Shown here piece after piece: positions 1 through 11,375 of a stretch of 64,000 nucleotides of DNA (position 1 is its first letter; the number at the start of each line of letters is the position of its first letter). Below the pieces are notes generated by a model that did no database searches, had not been told where the DNA came from, and saw only the letters and a list, made by a program, of their open reading frames with translations. The stretch is from Podospora pseudocomata (lineage: Eukaryota > Ascomycota > Sordariomycetes > Sordariales > Podosporaceae). Both the position numbers and the translations under genes were made by a program. Location of the stretch: positions 4,712,001-4,776,000 of the forward strand of contig NW_026946363.1 in NCBI RefSeq assembly GCF_035222375.1, written 5' to 3'.

Positions 1-410
1 TTGGATCGGCGAGAGGCATCTTTCGAGTCGGGAAACTGGCGATCGACAGGAAAGGGGAAATACGGGGTCTGGAAAGTACCTAGTCAGCCAAATACCAAAG
101 CAATCAGGCTAGTCGAGGTTAAAACTGTGTATACATCCATATGCACGCTGGCAGGTGCCCAGGTGATCAGGAGAATACACACTGCGAATCGATTTGGTGG
201 CGGGCTTTGGAGTCGTGAAACTGAGAAATAAATAAGAACAGGACAATGCCCTATTCACATACTATCATCAGCTATTATCAATTTCCCACCACTTATTGAA
301 TACACTGTTGTGGTCTTTTCCAGCAAACCCCACGGATTGCCGAAATCATTTATAGACTCCCGTCCTAAAGGTGGCATGACACTGTACGACTGGCGTCATG
401 GTACATGTAT

Positions 411-426
411 CTAGGTAGGTAGGTAG
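411..426. repeat. TAGG microsatellite
   Basis: A short tetranucleotide run (TAGG, about four units). A second copy of the same motif lies at 3311-3325, and shorter pieces occur elsewhere in intergenic DNA of this window. Confidence 0.8.
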
Positions 427-637
427 TGGGGATTTGGAGCCGGGAGTGTATATGCGGTTGTGGAGAAACATGATACATCACGACGGGCAGGAACGATTAA
501 TGCACTAAAGACGCAGAACCGTTCTCATTCGCCTCAAGATTCCGAACCCAACAGAGTCACCATGGCGGTTGAAGTACCGCGTGAGAGTTCAAAACTTCAA
601 TCTCTTGCCTGCCCAGATACACATTGCCGCCTCCTTA

Positions 638-862
638 TCAAGACCGCAGGAACAACCTTCTGAACCAACTGGGTTTGGTCTTCCGTTTGGCTGACTCCTG
701 CCACAAAATGATTTCCGGCCTTCTCTCCCAGAGGACAACCAGTTCGGCCGGCCCATCGGAATAGGCCTCCCGCATCTTAAGATATTTTAGGGCGCGCTCC
801 CCCATCTCGAGATGGTCGGCCTGTGGCAAGTTGATAGTTAGACGATAAACACAGGGGTCCAT
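638..862 (-). CDS. possible 74-residue basic protein, unrecognised
   Basis: An ATG-started open frame of 74 codons ends in TGA. The product is amphipathic with a strongly basic C-terminus (WFRRLFLRS) and no recognisable domain, signal peptide or membrane segment. A plausible splice acceptor (CATAG) lies just before the ATG, so it could also be a terminal exon of a longer gene. It is included only because base composition and residue make-up look slightly more coding-like than the surroundings. It may be chance. Confidence 0.18.
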   Translation of the reverse strand: MDPCVYRLTINLPQADHLEMGERALKYLKMREAYSDGPAELVVLWERRPEIILWQESAKRKTKPSWFRRLFLRS

Positions 863-2107
863 ACCTATGGTAAGGTACCTAGGTGAAAGGATACTGGAGG
901 GTGGTTTACCTCAGTGAGTGGTATTTTTGTGTAGATAAGATATTCGTCACGCCCGGCGGCCTAGGTGGAGCAGGACAGTATATGTGTAACCAAAGATGCT
1001 CAACCCTGGACGTGTAAAGTGTGTTTACCTCGATTTAGAAAGACTCTTTCCCACAGATATCTTCTAGACGCTCAGCGATCTCTCCCCTTCCAACTTTGTG
1101 TATATGTAGACTTCGTGCCATTCCTCTGGAGCTGCCATCTTGCTTAGAGGCAGAAAACGGAACCTGGTAATGTTGGTGGTCAGCAGCAACTTCGGTATCT
1201 GGTATGGGTGAAGGTGAGGCAGAGATGCTTGAGGCCAGAATAGCCTCAAATACATGACGGCTTAACCTACCTCCTTCACGTTTGATTGCCCAAACCTGAA
1301 ACACGCTTTGGAGATATGTGACTGAGCGTTCTGTGATGGTACTAAGACAATCTGGGGGTTGCAATAAGATATTTGTCTCGCAAAGGTAGGTGAAACCTGG
1401 AAGGGTAACAGTAATGGGTCATATAGGGGAGAATTCTATTTATTTTAGGATGACGTGAACACCTATGGGAAGCGGTGTGTTGGAACGAAACTTTAAAAAT
1501 AAACAGGTTGACTCTTCGCAATGTTCTATCTGCGTGAATGCTGGTCTGGGTCACGGGGGCGGGATTGATCGGTTTGCCTCTCGCTCAGACTCGGCCAACA
1601 AATGACCTCACGAGTCACGTAGGTACTTTGTCTCTTCCTTGATATCTACCTAGGTACGAATCGATGAAACGAGAATACACGGCTCATGTGTCAGCAGGCT
1701 GGCCATCCAAAACAGTACCACTAATAGTATCGGTCATCATCACGAGTGACCTAGAGACATGTCAGGTCTGTGACAAAAGGGACACGCGACGACACTGTTG
1801 GTTTGACCGTTTGAGTGGGTGTGAGTTTTGGCGTGTCATTAATTCCCAACACCGGGTAACATTAAGTAAGTAGGCAGTTCGTGAAGCACGCATCCCACTC
1901 TAGAATCTGGTCTCCGTTCCGAATTTGAAGTTGGTTTGTTTACTTTTGGTGGAGCCACCCCTAAGCCCCTGAGTCTTAGCTCCCTCTAAGCCAAATGTCT
2001 AGCAGTACTATCAAGAATTCTAAACGCTTTGCCCAAGGGCGCTTCAGAGCTTGAATTCCTTGAGGAGTTCAACCTCTGGGCTACACCAGTCCTCATATCT
2101 GTCCCAA

Positions 2108-2680
2108 TCACTCAACTAAATCAGAATCGCCCCCAAGTAGGGCACTTGACTTTTCTTCCTTGTCTGTCCCCTCGCCGATTATCTTAGTCGGGGATAAAAG
2201 GAGGTTTTGTAAGAATTTGTACACCGCTGCTCTCCAGGCGGTAGGTTTGTTCGTGTCGGCAGCAGGTGGATCCGGTGGCACTATTACAGTTACAGTGCGT
2301 CTCCAACCTAGCCTTCTGGATCCGATGAGTGTGTCGTTGAACCCACACTTTTTGCAGACCTGTTCGTAGAGCTGATCGAGTTCGTCCTACCAAGCAGCTT
2401 TAGTGATTTTTCAAGAATACAGGTACCACTAGATTGACAAAAAAGGAAAAGGCACGTACTTCGCTTACTTCCCGGTCGGACCAAATAACCCAACGATTGC
2501 GACCTTTCATTTAGGGAAACGGGTAGTACTAGCAAGAGCGCAGTGATGAGGTTTGGGAGCTTTGTTAACCGTCAATCTGTATAGATTCTTCCACAGCAAA
2601 GTGTAAAGTGCAACTAAAAGTTGGCCAGTGTCTCCACACGGGGTCTGGAGGTAGACTAGGTGGATGGTCTTGTAGACCAT
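2108..2680 (-). pseudogene. small gene copy A (GDT/W-I/EL family), splice acceptor lost
   Basis: This copy is homologous to the genes at 4264-4839 and 10605-11375. Exon 1 (2680-2570, 37 codons) ends in the block YLQTPCGDTGQLLVAL. Exon 2 (2510-2460, 17 codons) reads MKGRNRWVIWSDREVSE. Exon 3 (2386-2108, 93 codons with stop) starts DELDQLYEQ and stays open to a TGA. All joins keep phase 0, exactly as in copy B. The first intron (59 bp) has a poor donor (GTTAAC) and ends in AA where copy B has AG, so normal splicing looks lost; that is the only clear lesion. The C-terminal tail differs completely from B and C. Function is unknown. It could be functional if a non-canonical acceptor is used, but recent decay is more likely. 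Confidence 0.55.
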
Positions 2681-4263
2681 GGGCGGTTCCCTCGGTTTCA
2701 GGAAAGGGAATAGAGTCTTTGAATGAGAACCACCCATTAGCAGGACAGCCAGGTAGGGTAATCTGGAAAGTGCAAAGATTGCACGCCTTGTCGTTTTGAG
2801 GTTCAGGAACGGCCGTAATCAAGTCAGGGAAAGAGTACCTTCACATACAACAAGAATGAAATTTTGTCGAACAAAACAAAATGCTAAAGAATGTCCACGA
2901 CAAACAGTCCTGGTGGATATCATCATTGGAAGTGGCACGCAGATATACGGTGTGACATCTACGTGTCGAGAAGCCGAAACGAAACATTGTGTTAGCTGCG
3001 GGGCTGAAAGGGAGCAGGTGACGCAGGTGGTCCATATGATGGGAATGGATGAAAGAAACTGCGCAGTGTTCAAACTGTTGGTTCCTAAATGAAAGCATAA
3101 GTTGCCGCAAATTGGGTGGTATATGGTTCAAGAGGGCACATGACAGCTCAAGCATCATGTGTTCTTGGTGACTAGTTGAAGCCATAGTTTGAAAGGCATG
3201 ATGTGTGAAGCATGTAGAATGCAGTTTATTGCACCCTAGTTCAGAATTCTCTCATGACATAAGTCCCGCTCAAATAGAGCATTCGCAGGTCCAGGTCGAG
3301 AATTATATTAGTAGGTAGGTAGGTAACTTGGAAATAAGACGTAGGTCGAGCCCCCTTTTGTAGGCATATGGCTTGGTCGCCAATGGTCATCGGACTGCTT
3401 CTTTATTTGGATGGAAGGCCCAACTGAACAAGAATTCACTTGTTAGTAGCATGGGTCTTTGTTGTGGTCTTTGTTTACTTAGGTGGAGACCCCCTTATAT
3501 TTGGGTGGAGTCCCCCTGAAACCCTTAAATCCAGTTCTCCCAGTTTGCTACTCGAGGCTCTTGACATGCACCTATCTTTAGCCATCTAATTATTAGGAAA
3601 TTTCTTGATTCATATGCAATTTTATTGCTGTTACAAGGTATCCCAGTTGTCATGACATTTGTAGAACTGGATTAATATGCTAAGCAGGTGCGTGGAACTG
3701 CCCTCAATGGTTGACATGAATGACATCGCTTTGCATTTAAATGAGTTTCAATGAGCCGCGGCGAAGTTTCTGCTTCCCGTCACTGAACTTGCCGCATAAA
3801 TACCAGTTCCCAATTGAATTTACGACAGCTCTCAGGTTCTGCTTTTCTGAGGATCAACGGCAAACAGATGACACACTTAGTGTCTTGCACTCTGTGTTAT
3901 CATGCACAATCCCTTTATGCCACCTCCTGCTCTTAAATCACAACACAAGGCCTTAAGTCTAACCATGTTGGCAAGTACGTACATAGAAAGCAGATATTTC
4001 TTAAATAAATTCAGTGAAATTGGATACATCCGTCATAACTAACTAATGACGGCCACAAAGCAAAACAGATACACCACCCAAATCTAACGTCAATCAACGC
4101 CTAAACGCATTTCGAATATAAAGCCAGGATCCATGCCCCTACACGAATTTCCATGAAAAGTGAATAACAACAACAATACCAAGCGGCATTGGATGACGTC
4201 CCCAGAATATCCATGCTCTCCATCATATTTCCCTTGGAGATGCTCAACGTACAATTCAATTCC
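2681..4263. other. intergenic
   Basis: No gene is seen on either strand. It holds a TAGG run at 3311-3325. Several short frames overlap on both strands around 2800-3200 without motifs or clear splice signals. Confidence 0.5.
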
Positions 4264-4839
4264 TTAGCTTACTGGAAACGCGGTTCCTGGCAACGGACTT
4301 CCTCCTGAAGTAGGGGATGGCGAAGATTGGCCGTGTGGTCTTGGGGATTCCTTGGGTGAAAGGAGTGACAGAATATGCATAAGCTTGGTCACAGGAGTTT
4401 TCCACGTCGGTGACCGCCTTGAACTCATGCTCGAACTGGAGGGAGTGGTGGTACGCCTGAATGTGGGACGTCGTCCAGGATTCGATGATATAGGTTCTTC
4501 GTCTCTGCCTCGAATATTGATGCGCTTCACTGATCGTTGTCGGATGTCATCGAGCTCTTCCTGTGATTTGGGTCCTGGTTAGCAGCTGCTATGATTTGAA
4601 GAATAGGTAGAACTTACATCCGTCAACTTCCGGTCCGTCACAATGATCCAGCGATTGCTGCCCTTCATCTATTGTCACCGTTAGTGTCGTGTACGAAACT
4701 TCCCAGAAGATGGGAAGACACTCACCGTTAGTTTGAAGTTGTTCTTGCCGAACATCTGATCCAGGGCGGAGATCAGTTGACCGGTATCACCATATGGCGT
4801 CTGCAGATAGGCATGGTGCGATCGTTTGCGGGCGTCCAT
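4264..4839 (-). CDS. small gene copy B, unrecognised GDT/W-I/EL-domain protein
   Basis: Three exons give a 153-residue product: 4839-4726 (38 codons), 4668-4618 (17 codons) and 4560-4264 (98 residues). Splice sites are good (GTGAGT/ATAG, GTAAGT/CACAG) and both introns are phase 0. The conserved first ~75 residues read YLQTPYGDTGQLISAL, then FKLT, then MKGSNRWIIVTDRKLTD, then EELDDIRQRS. The pattern suggests a compact alpha/beta domain. The rest is Ser/Pro/Arg-rich and probably disordered (SSNPGRRPTFRR, TPSSSSMSSRRS). No signal peptide or membrane segment is visible. It is divergent from the CorA-like gene at 6162, with a 1.3 kb spacer. It is the only one of three paralogues without an evident lesion. 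I do not recognise the family, and no function can be assigned from sequence. An upstream non-coding or coding exon cannot be excluded. Confidence 0.65.
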
Positions 4840-6161
4840 TGCACTGGGCGCTGCAGCGCGTTGCGATTTCCAGAATGGCCTGAACGAAACGCCTGTCAAT
4901 TAGATACACAAGAAGAGTGGGCAATCCAGAGAATCAGCAGCAAGACTGATATTGGGTGGTTGCGCTGAGTGTCATTAATGTTGGGAAAGATGAGCGCACA
5001 TGGGAATGGAGTCCTCCGAAAATGAAGAAGGAACTCAAAGAGAACAGGATGACAGGGTGGATTCCGTGGGGCGAAGTTCAAAGTCACCACTGAGACACGG
5101 CACGTGTGTGGCTTGGAAATGCTGTGTTTTGGTGTGTTACACAGGACTCAATATTCTGAAATCAGACACAGTGCGGTCTGCGAGAAGGGGGGGCAGCCTG
5201 TAGTATTTTAAACAAGATGGCAGAACAGGAAGCGGGGTCACTCAAGGTCCCCGGTCCAGTCAGGCCAGGCCATCTGTGGCCAGCCAATGGCGAGACGTAT
5301 CCTGCATAATGACCTGGTCAACCAGTCAACGTCTTGGAGTTTTGGTGTTCCCACTGATGCTGTCATTTTCTGCCTAACACCGCGATGTGTCACATGATTC
5401 TGCACTTAGATGATAATGGCAGCCACAACATTATGCCCATCTACCCTTACTTCGCCCTCTTTCAGCTGTTTCATTCTCGAGGACTCAGTAAAATGCTTCT
5501 GTATTTTCTTCGTTGGCGCCAGATATGCTGAAAAGCAAGATCAGTGCTGTCACAATGAAACCCTGGCCGGTGTACTTCCTCAGCTCCTGTGTGCCGGGGG
5601 CACTTGGCACACATTGTGGCTTAATGCATCACAAAGCCAGCCTGCAAAGGCTTGGACAATACGAAAAAAGCGTACAAGGCCCACTTTCAGACGGCGGCTA
5701 ACAGTGTATTCCCTCTCATATGGGAACCAAGACAGACTTTCTGCCATAACCCTAACACCCGCACCTCCTTCTCGGGGGCATGGTACGGGCCGATGCGACC
5801 CCATGAGAGCCCGGGCTCTAGTCCCGGGGGGTGGCATAGGTGCTTTCAGCGTCACTACCGGTTCCTAGAATGATCGCCTGCAGATAGTGGAAACACTCCC
5901 CAAACCCTGTTCTATGCGCTCTAGCGGCGTAACCCATAGGGGGCTCTTGTCGATACCGCGTGGTGGGAAGACAGTACCGGCCATAAAACCCAGCTGCGAT
6001 CAATACCGCGAGCCTTGCAGCAGTGGCTGAATTTTGGGGACGGCTCGATGGTCGGCACTGATGGCTGCCGATAAGAAGAGCCGATGAGCCGATTCTCATG
6101 CCTTCTCCAATTTCTCCTTTTCAGCAAAGCACCCGTGGAATGATTGCCTGCAGAACCAGCC
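4840..6161. other. 1.3 kb divergent promoter region between B and D1
   Basis: This is the shared upstream region of two divergent genes. Frames at 5410-5870 (both strands) overlap one another and lack motifs, so I take them as chance. No TATA box or repeated operator stands out by eye. Confidence 0.45.
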
Positions 6162-8345
6162 ATGGACTGGCCGAATATCCATGACCCTTATGTCACAACG
6201 TATGACTGGAAATATGAACAACCGACATCTGAGACGGATGACCAGAGCTTTGTACTTTACACAAAGTGGTCTGAAAATGCGTACCGGGTTCAACCTCCCC
6301 AAATCTTATCAAACATTGCGAAGTGGTCCAATTCCACTGTAACATGGCTACAGGTCAGTGCTTCATCCTAGCCAGCTCTCAAGATCTCCAGTCAGTACAG
6401 GCGTCTGCTCACGCTTTGCTTTCAAGAGTCCATTTTTCAGTCAAAACCTTTTGGAAGCGCCTGGTGGTAACCAGCCAGATATCTCGGGGTTTCACATCTT
6501 GTAAGTTACATATGTCTAGGTAACTGACGAATCAGGGAAGAAAAATGAGTACTTGTATCTAATTTCCCGTGTCAGGTTTCCAAGCCGTGTCAAACACTTT
6601 GATGAGATACAACTTGACGATGAAAAGCTGATCCCAAGAGAGCACTGGTATCTTCCTTTCTCGGACGCCAATTGGGAACGCATCATCAAACATTTCCATC
6701 TCAACCGAGTGATCTTGGATGCAATGATGCAAGACAAGTGCTACACAGGTTTTCAGGAGAAAAGGCTTCGTGGTAGACACACTATACAATGGTTCACGGG
6801 CGTCACGAGCCAGAAAGCCGACCCACGCAGCGCTTCCATGTCCGCGGTATACTTTCCACAATTCAGGTTATCACTCGGGGTGATTTTCAACTGCGACAAG
6901 GGCCAAAAGGACTTGGTCAAAAAACTACTACGACGCTCTCCTGAAGTTAGTTCACACTCCCTGCTCATGGTTGGGGTTTTTGTTGAGATCCAGCGTGATC
7001 GTATCGTTGCGCTTATGGACGATGTTACTGAGCAACTGGATACAATCACGACTATGCTTTCTCGCGAATTAGACGACTTCGATTTCGAACAGAATCAACA
7101 GCTGACAGTGGCACTGGTTGCGGCGAAAAACTGTGAGGAAGAGACACGGGTCGTGAGAAGTCAACTGGAGAAGATCATCACGCATGCAAAAGAGCATGAG
7201 AAAGCCGATCATAAGGGTGCAAGTGTGGAATATATCCATACGACCAGGAGGTTCAACATCAGGCTGAGACAGATTGATGATGAGCTGGAGGGTATTGCCG
7301 CTCAGTGTCGTGTCAAGGCGGAAGAGCTGAGAACCACGTCAGACCTGGTGAGTGACTACCTCTCCATCCCAACACACCAGCAGAGTCCTCTGGATCAGCT
7401 TCTCTACCCGCTGATTCACGAACTGACCGTCCGCTCAGTATTTGGCACAACTGGCCCGGAATGAGGCTCGTGAAGCAGCTTCTTTAGCACACACCGCAAC
7501 CAAACAAGCAGAGATCAGCAAGCACATCGCCTTCATTGCGATGGTATATCTCCCGATAACAGCTGTTTCTGTAAGTACCCGTGATACTACCTAGCTACAT
7601 TGTTGCCGCCATCATGTTATCCTTGAGTCATCGATACTGATCCAAGTACCTCTACTCTCAGACGATATTCGCCACGCCGGTGTTCAAGTTTGAAAACAAC
7701 TGGGTGGACTGGTCATGGAAATTCAAGGGAGAGACGAAGGAGGATGGCTCTCCCGAACACGACATGCCAGTTTTCTCGGGGTATTTCGTGGTATATTTCA
7801 TCCTCAGCATCGGTCTCACCTACACAACCTGGTGGTCGTTCAGCCGTAAGGTTAAGGTACTCGACAAATTGGCTACACTCCAGACAGAAAAGTGCAGAAA
7901 GCGCTCGGGATTTCTAGGCCTTGGTCGTAAACCCAGTGACACGGCTTCGCGAACAGCTACGCCACTAGACACTACATCAAACCAGGTCACCCCCTCGCTC
8001 ACAAGTAGAACCCCATGGTATCAACGACTGTTCCTTTGGTCCAAAAGCGATGCCACAACTATCACTGCAACCCCAAGCCCCGAACCACAGGTTGCTTCAA
8101 CAACCGGGGTGGTGACTGGTGACCGAAATGATGGAGGAATTCAGGGGAATACCGCGTCTGCTGCCCCTCAACCCACTATCTGGTCACGTTTCTTTTCAGT
8201 CTTCCCTCGTATCAGACGGCCTACTCGGAGGAGGAATCCAGCCAACGCCATTGAGGGACATCAGTTGAGGCCAATGTCACAGCACTCTAATGTACCTACT
8301 TCTAACCAGGCAGGCCGGAACCATATGTCAGGCTCAATGGTTTAA
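6162..8345 (+). CDS. CorA-like two-pass membrane protein D1
   Basis: Five exons keep frame: 6162-6353, 6427-6500, 6576-7347, 7439-7570 and 7662-8345, giving about 617 residues. The N-terminal half is soluble and starts MDWP. The middle is helical and charged (LEKIITHAKEHEKAD, RLRQIDDELEGI). TM1 lies about residues 376-396 (IAFIAMVYLPITAVSTIF) and TM2 about 430-448 (YFVVYFILSIGLTYTTWW). The loop after TM1 reads ATPVFKFENNW. This is the architecture of fungal CorA-like proteins, but the Gly-Met-Asn signature of true Mg2+ channels is absent, so I do not infer Mg2+ transport. The C-terminal ~165 residues are a Ser/Thr/Pro-rich tail. Two degenerate paralogues follow (8674 and 12521), and small gene B is divergent upstream. 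It is the only open copy of the three. A role in membrane signalling or self-recognition is inference from context. Confidence 0.8.
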
Positions 8346-8673
8346 GCTCTTATAGGAGATTTGATTCAAGGTTATAGAACACGCAATGATAAATTAGCAA
8401 CAGAGTTTGTTTACAGACACTAAGATCCCCCCTACCTGGTACCTAAGCTAGTGTTCGAATTGTGACCTGGTAATTTTGAACTTATGCAATACATGTATAA
8501 CTCGAAACTAAGGTCGGCGCTTAAGAGTGACGAATCACAGGTGTGCTGATACCCCTGTTTCCCTAATTTGTGAAGAAGTCGTTTCCCGACGCCCAACGCG
8601 TCGAAGCACACGGACAAGGTCTCCAAGATTCAGTGCTTTAACTCCATCTTAAGGTTCACAGAAGACCTAAGTC
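8346..8673. other. intergenic spacer D1-D2
   Basis: Nothing recognisable apart from the presumed terminator region of D1 and promoter of the D2 relic. Confidence 0.5.
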
Positions 8674-10526
8674 ATGGATTGGCCATGTATGGTAAACCCG
8701 ATACTAGTCATTGAAGAAGACGACTGCCTCTTTGATTATGAATGTCCATCAATGATTGTATCAAAAGTGGTTCGGAACCATGTAAGGAAAGGCACACGTC
8801 AAATTTGGAACCGTTAAAGCTAAAAAGAACAGGGCCGAGAGCATGAGAATATCATGTTGAAGAGTGACGCCGACTGGAACCGTTGGTTCGAGGTGTCTTC
8901 ATTCCAGCCATGACCTTGCAGTTCTCCTTGTAAGGGTACAAGACCAGGGACCTCACCTCATCCATTAAGAGTCAGGTTTTCACCGAAAATCTCTTGGAAA
9001 AGCCATCACCAGCCCAAAAACAAGCCGGCTACCACATCCTGTCAGTTCACCACAACTCCAAACCTAGTCTAAGTTACATCACTGATTCAAACGGGCACAT
9101 CAAGACTCTGCGGCGCCGTCGAGCCAGTCTTCACAGCCCTCGAGACCATCCCCACAGACCTCTACTACCTCCCCTTCTCCCTCCCCCGCTGGCGAACCAT
9201 CACCCGCGCCTTCCACCTCCACGACGAAATCTCCCGAGCCTTCACCAAAAGCCACCAAGGCGACTGCGCCACCTACCTCGTCCACGGCGGCAACCCCCCC
9301 TCCGCATGTACACCGTCGCCATGTCCTGGGACCACCAAAGCTGAACCTCCTCCGCCCACAGCCTCGCCATCTCCTCCACCTACTTCTCATCCTCCAAACT
9401 CACCGTCGCAGTCCTATTCGGCTGCTCTGAAGAGAAAATCGCCCGAGTGGAAGACCTTCTAGCTTCCTCCCCCGAAGTCAAGTCCCACCCCCTGCTTACG
9501 GTAGGGCTTTTTGCGGAGTTGCACAAGGACAGGATGCAGGAGATTGTTAAGAATGCTGTGTATGAATGCACTGCTGCTATTACGGAGCTAAAGCTGGACC
9601 GGGATGCCCCGCCGGTAGTGAAGAGGGATTTTAAGCTGAGTAGGAAGCTGAGGAATTGTCGGCTGAAGACGAAGATGGCGGAGGAGGAGGTGAGGAGTAC
9701 GAAGGGGGTTGCTGGAGAAGATAATTACGCAGGTGGAGGAGGAGCAGAGGCTGTATCAGTCTTGGGATGATGATGATGGTGATGGGGGGAGTTCGCGACT
9801 AGTACGAGGAGGTTTAAGCAGCGGTTTGAGGAGATTGGGATTGAGTTGGATGCGCTGATGGCGAGGTGCAGGATAATGTTTGATGATATGACTTATTCGG
9901 AGGAGTTGGTGAGTTGTCTGTGTCGAATAGAGACTCGTAATGTGGCACTGCTAAAGTATGTCTGTTTTTAGTTTATGAACGAGCTCCTCAGTGATGATGC
10001 CGAGCGAGCAAGAGACCAGGCAAAAATGAGCACAGTAATAGCATTTGTGGCTATGCTGTATCTCCAGATCACGGCTGTTGCGGTGAGTCGCCATAACTCG
10101 CTCGAGATACTTGTATCATAGGCTGAGTTGAGGCTAATCTCTTCGACATAGACCATCTTCGCCATGCCCATCTTCGCCATGCCCATCTTCGAATTCCAAA
10201 ACGACTGGCGAGACATCTACTTCAAACAGGCTGAGCCAAACGCCAGCAAACAGCCAGTTCTGTCCTCCTATTTCTGGGTGTACCTGATTGTGTCCGTCAC
10301 TCTCCCCGCATTCACCGTATTTGGTTGGTGGCATTATGCCAGGGGTGCGAGTAAGGTCCACAACCGCAGGATGGAACTGAAACGCAACCGGAAATTGGTA
10401 GAAGGCAGAGGTGGGCGACAACGTGTCACAAACGGGTTTTTTCTGGGCATGGGGAAGAGAAGAAGGAATTTGTGTGAGACTGGGGTTGTGGCTTCAAGGA
10501 CATATTGTCATTTTTGCCGCATTTGA
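8674..10526 (+). pseudogene. CorA-like paralogue D2, degenerate
   Basis: It is homologous to D1 along its length. It begins MDWP at 8674, matches D1 at LYYLPFSLPRWRTI (D1: HWYLPFSDANWERI), then SSPEVKSHPLLTVGLFAEL, then TRRFKQRFEEI. TM1 is IAFVAMLYLQITAVA, followed by FEFQNDW, and TM2 follows. The frame is broken: exon 1 runs into a TAA near 8812, the frame changes near 9300, a TGA interrupts at about 9343, and G-runs near 9705 and 9787 shift the frame again. The last exons (about 9972-10526) remain open with good splice sites. The C-terminal tail is shorter than in D1. Base composition is odd: C-rich to about 9440, then G-rich. Since the lesions fall in several exons, misassembly alone is unlikely, though G-run errors should be checked in reads. 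Confidence 0.75.
10155..10184 (+). repeat. 15-bp in-frame tandem duplication in D2
   Basis: Two perfect 15-bp units (ATCTTCGCCATGCCC) are followed by a partial third. In translation this doubles the short motif FAMPI just after TM1, giving FAMPIFAMPIFEF where D1 has FATPVFKF. It is frame-preserving and probably arose by slippage. Confidence 0.85.
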
Positions 10527-10604
10527 ACTGTTTCTAATACTATGATATCCCATTCTTTTTCCGTCTGTTTACACTTCAGTCGCCTGTCCTACTTGGTGAC
10601 CACT

Positions 10605-11375
10605 TCACTTTGCTGTCACAACCTCCTTAGGACGCACTTTCTCTTCTTCCTTTGGGCTTTTGGCATCCGGTTGATATTGTCTCTTGACTCCCCCTTCACG
10701 TTTTGGAGCTTCTTTCTGCCCTTTCTCAACATAAGTCAGTCCAGAAGGTCTCTCGGTTGGGCTTGTGGGATGGTTTGCTGACAGTGATTGACTCGGGGGA
10801 GGTAGCTTGAGATTGGTCGGAAGTTTAGGGTCTCGATCAGCAATCCGCGGAGCGTTCCCTCCGTTGCCTGTCAAGCTGGTTGACATGCTTGGCGGGGCAC
10901 CGACAGGCCCGGGCTCAGACCTGGCCTCCGGGTTGCGTCTTGATGATTTGCGTCTCTCACGTGGAGAGCCGGACTGTGCTGGCGATAGAGCACGCCTGGC
11001 CGGTGGGGCTTTGGATGAGTTACTACGTATACTCTCCTGTTGGCTCTATGTTCAGTGATAGCGGTGGTTAGCTAGAATGTCTATCTTTGAAGCTGCTTGC
11101 CAGATGACTTACTGAGCTGAGCGGGGTTTTTGTGTTTATGATCCACTCTCCCGCTTGCCGTACCTGTGGGCGTTGAACTTGGTTAGTTCCTTGTAGGGTC
11201 TCTATTGTCACACCGGGATACGACAGCGCAGGAACAATACCTTCACCTTGACCTCGCTGGGATCTAACTTTAGCCCTTCTTGTAGGTACTTCAAGAGGGT
11301 GTCGAGGTGTCCATTCGGAGGCGTTGCACAAATTAATATGCTCTAATCTGACGGTACCTCCAATGTTACGTCCAT
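10605..11375 (-). pseudogene. small gene copy C (GDT/W-I/EL family), early in-frame TAG
   Basis: Exon 1 (11375 to 11247 or 11241) encodes the block ATPPNGHLDTLLKYLQEGLK. Exon 2 (11163-11113) is again exactly 17 codons, VRQAGEWIINTKTPLSS. Exon 3 runs to 10605, begins ESIRSNSSK, and has a Lys/Pro/Ser-rich tail. Intron positions and phases match copies A and B. The only in-frame ATG I find (11375) is followed by a TAG at codon 11 (11345-11343). So the copy is either broken or has a 5' exon I cannot place. It lies tail-to-tail with D2 and divergent from D3. The C-terminal tail (about 125 residues, GVKRQYQPDAKSPKEEEK) shows no similarity to B. Function is unknown. Confidence 0.55.

Larger units (their letters stand above)
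1..2107. other. intergenic, one weak small ORF
   Basis: No convincing gene is seen. The stretch has scattered stops in all frames, a TAGG tetranucleotide run near 411-426, and one small minus-strand reading frame listed separately. The 109-codon minus-strand frame at 1035-1364 has no recognisable motif and I do not call it. Confidence 0.5.

Noticed and set aside
5410-6099. Overlapping ORFs of 60-152 codons upstream of D1
   Set aside because: Conflicting frames on both strands, no motifs; taken as chance.
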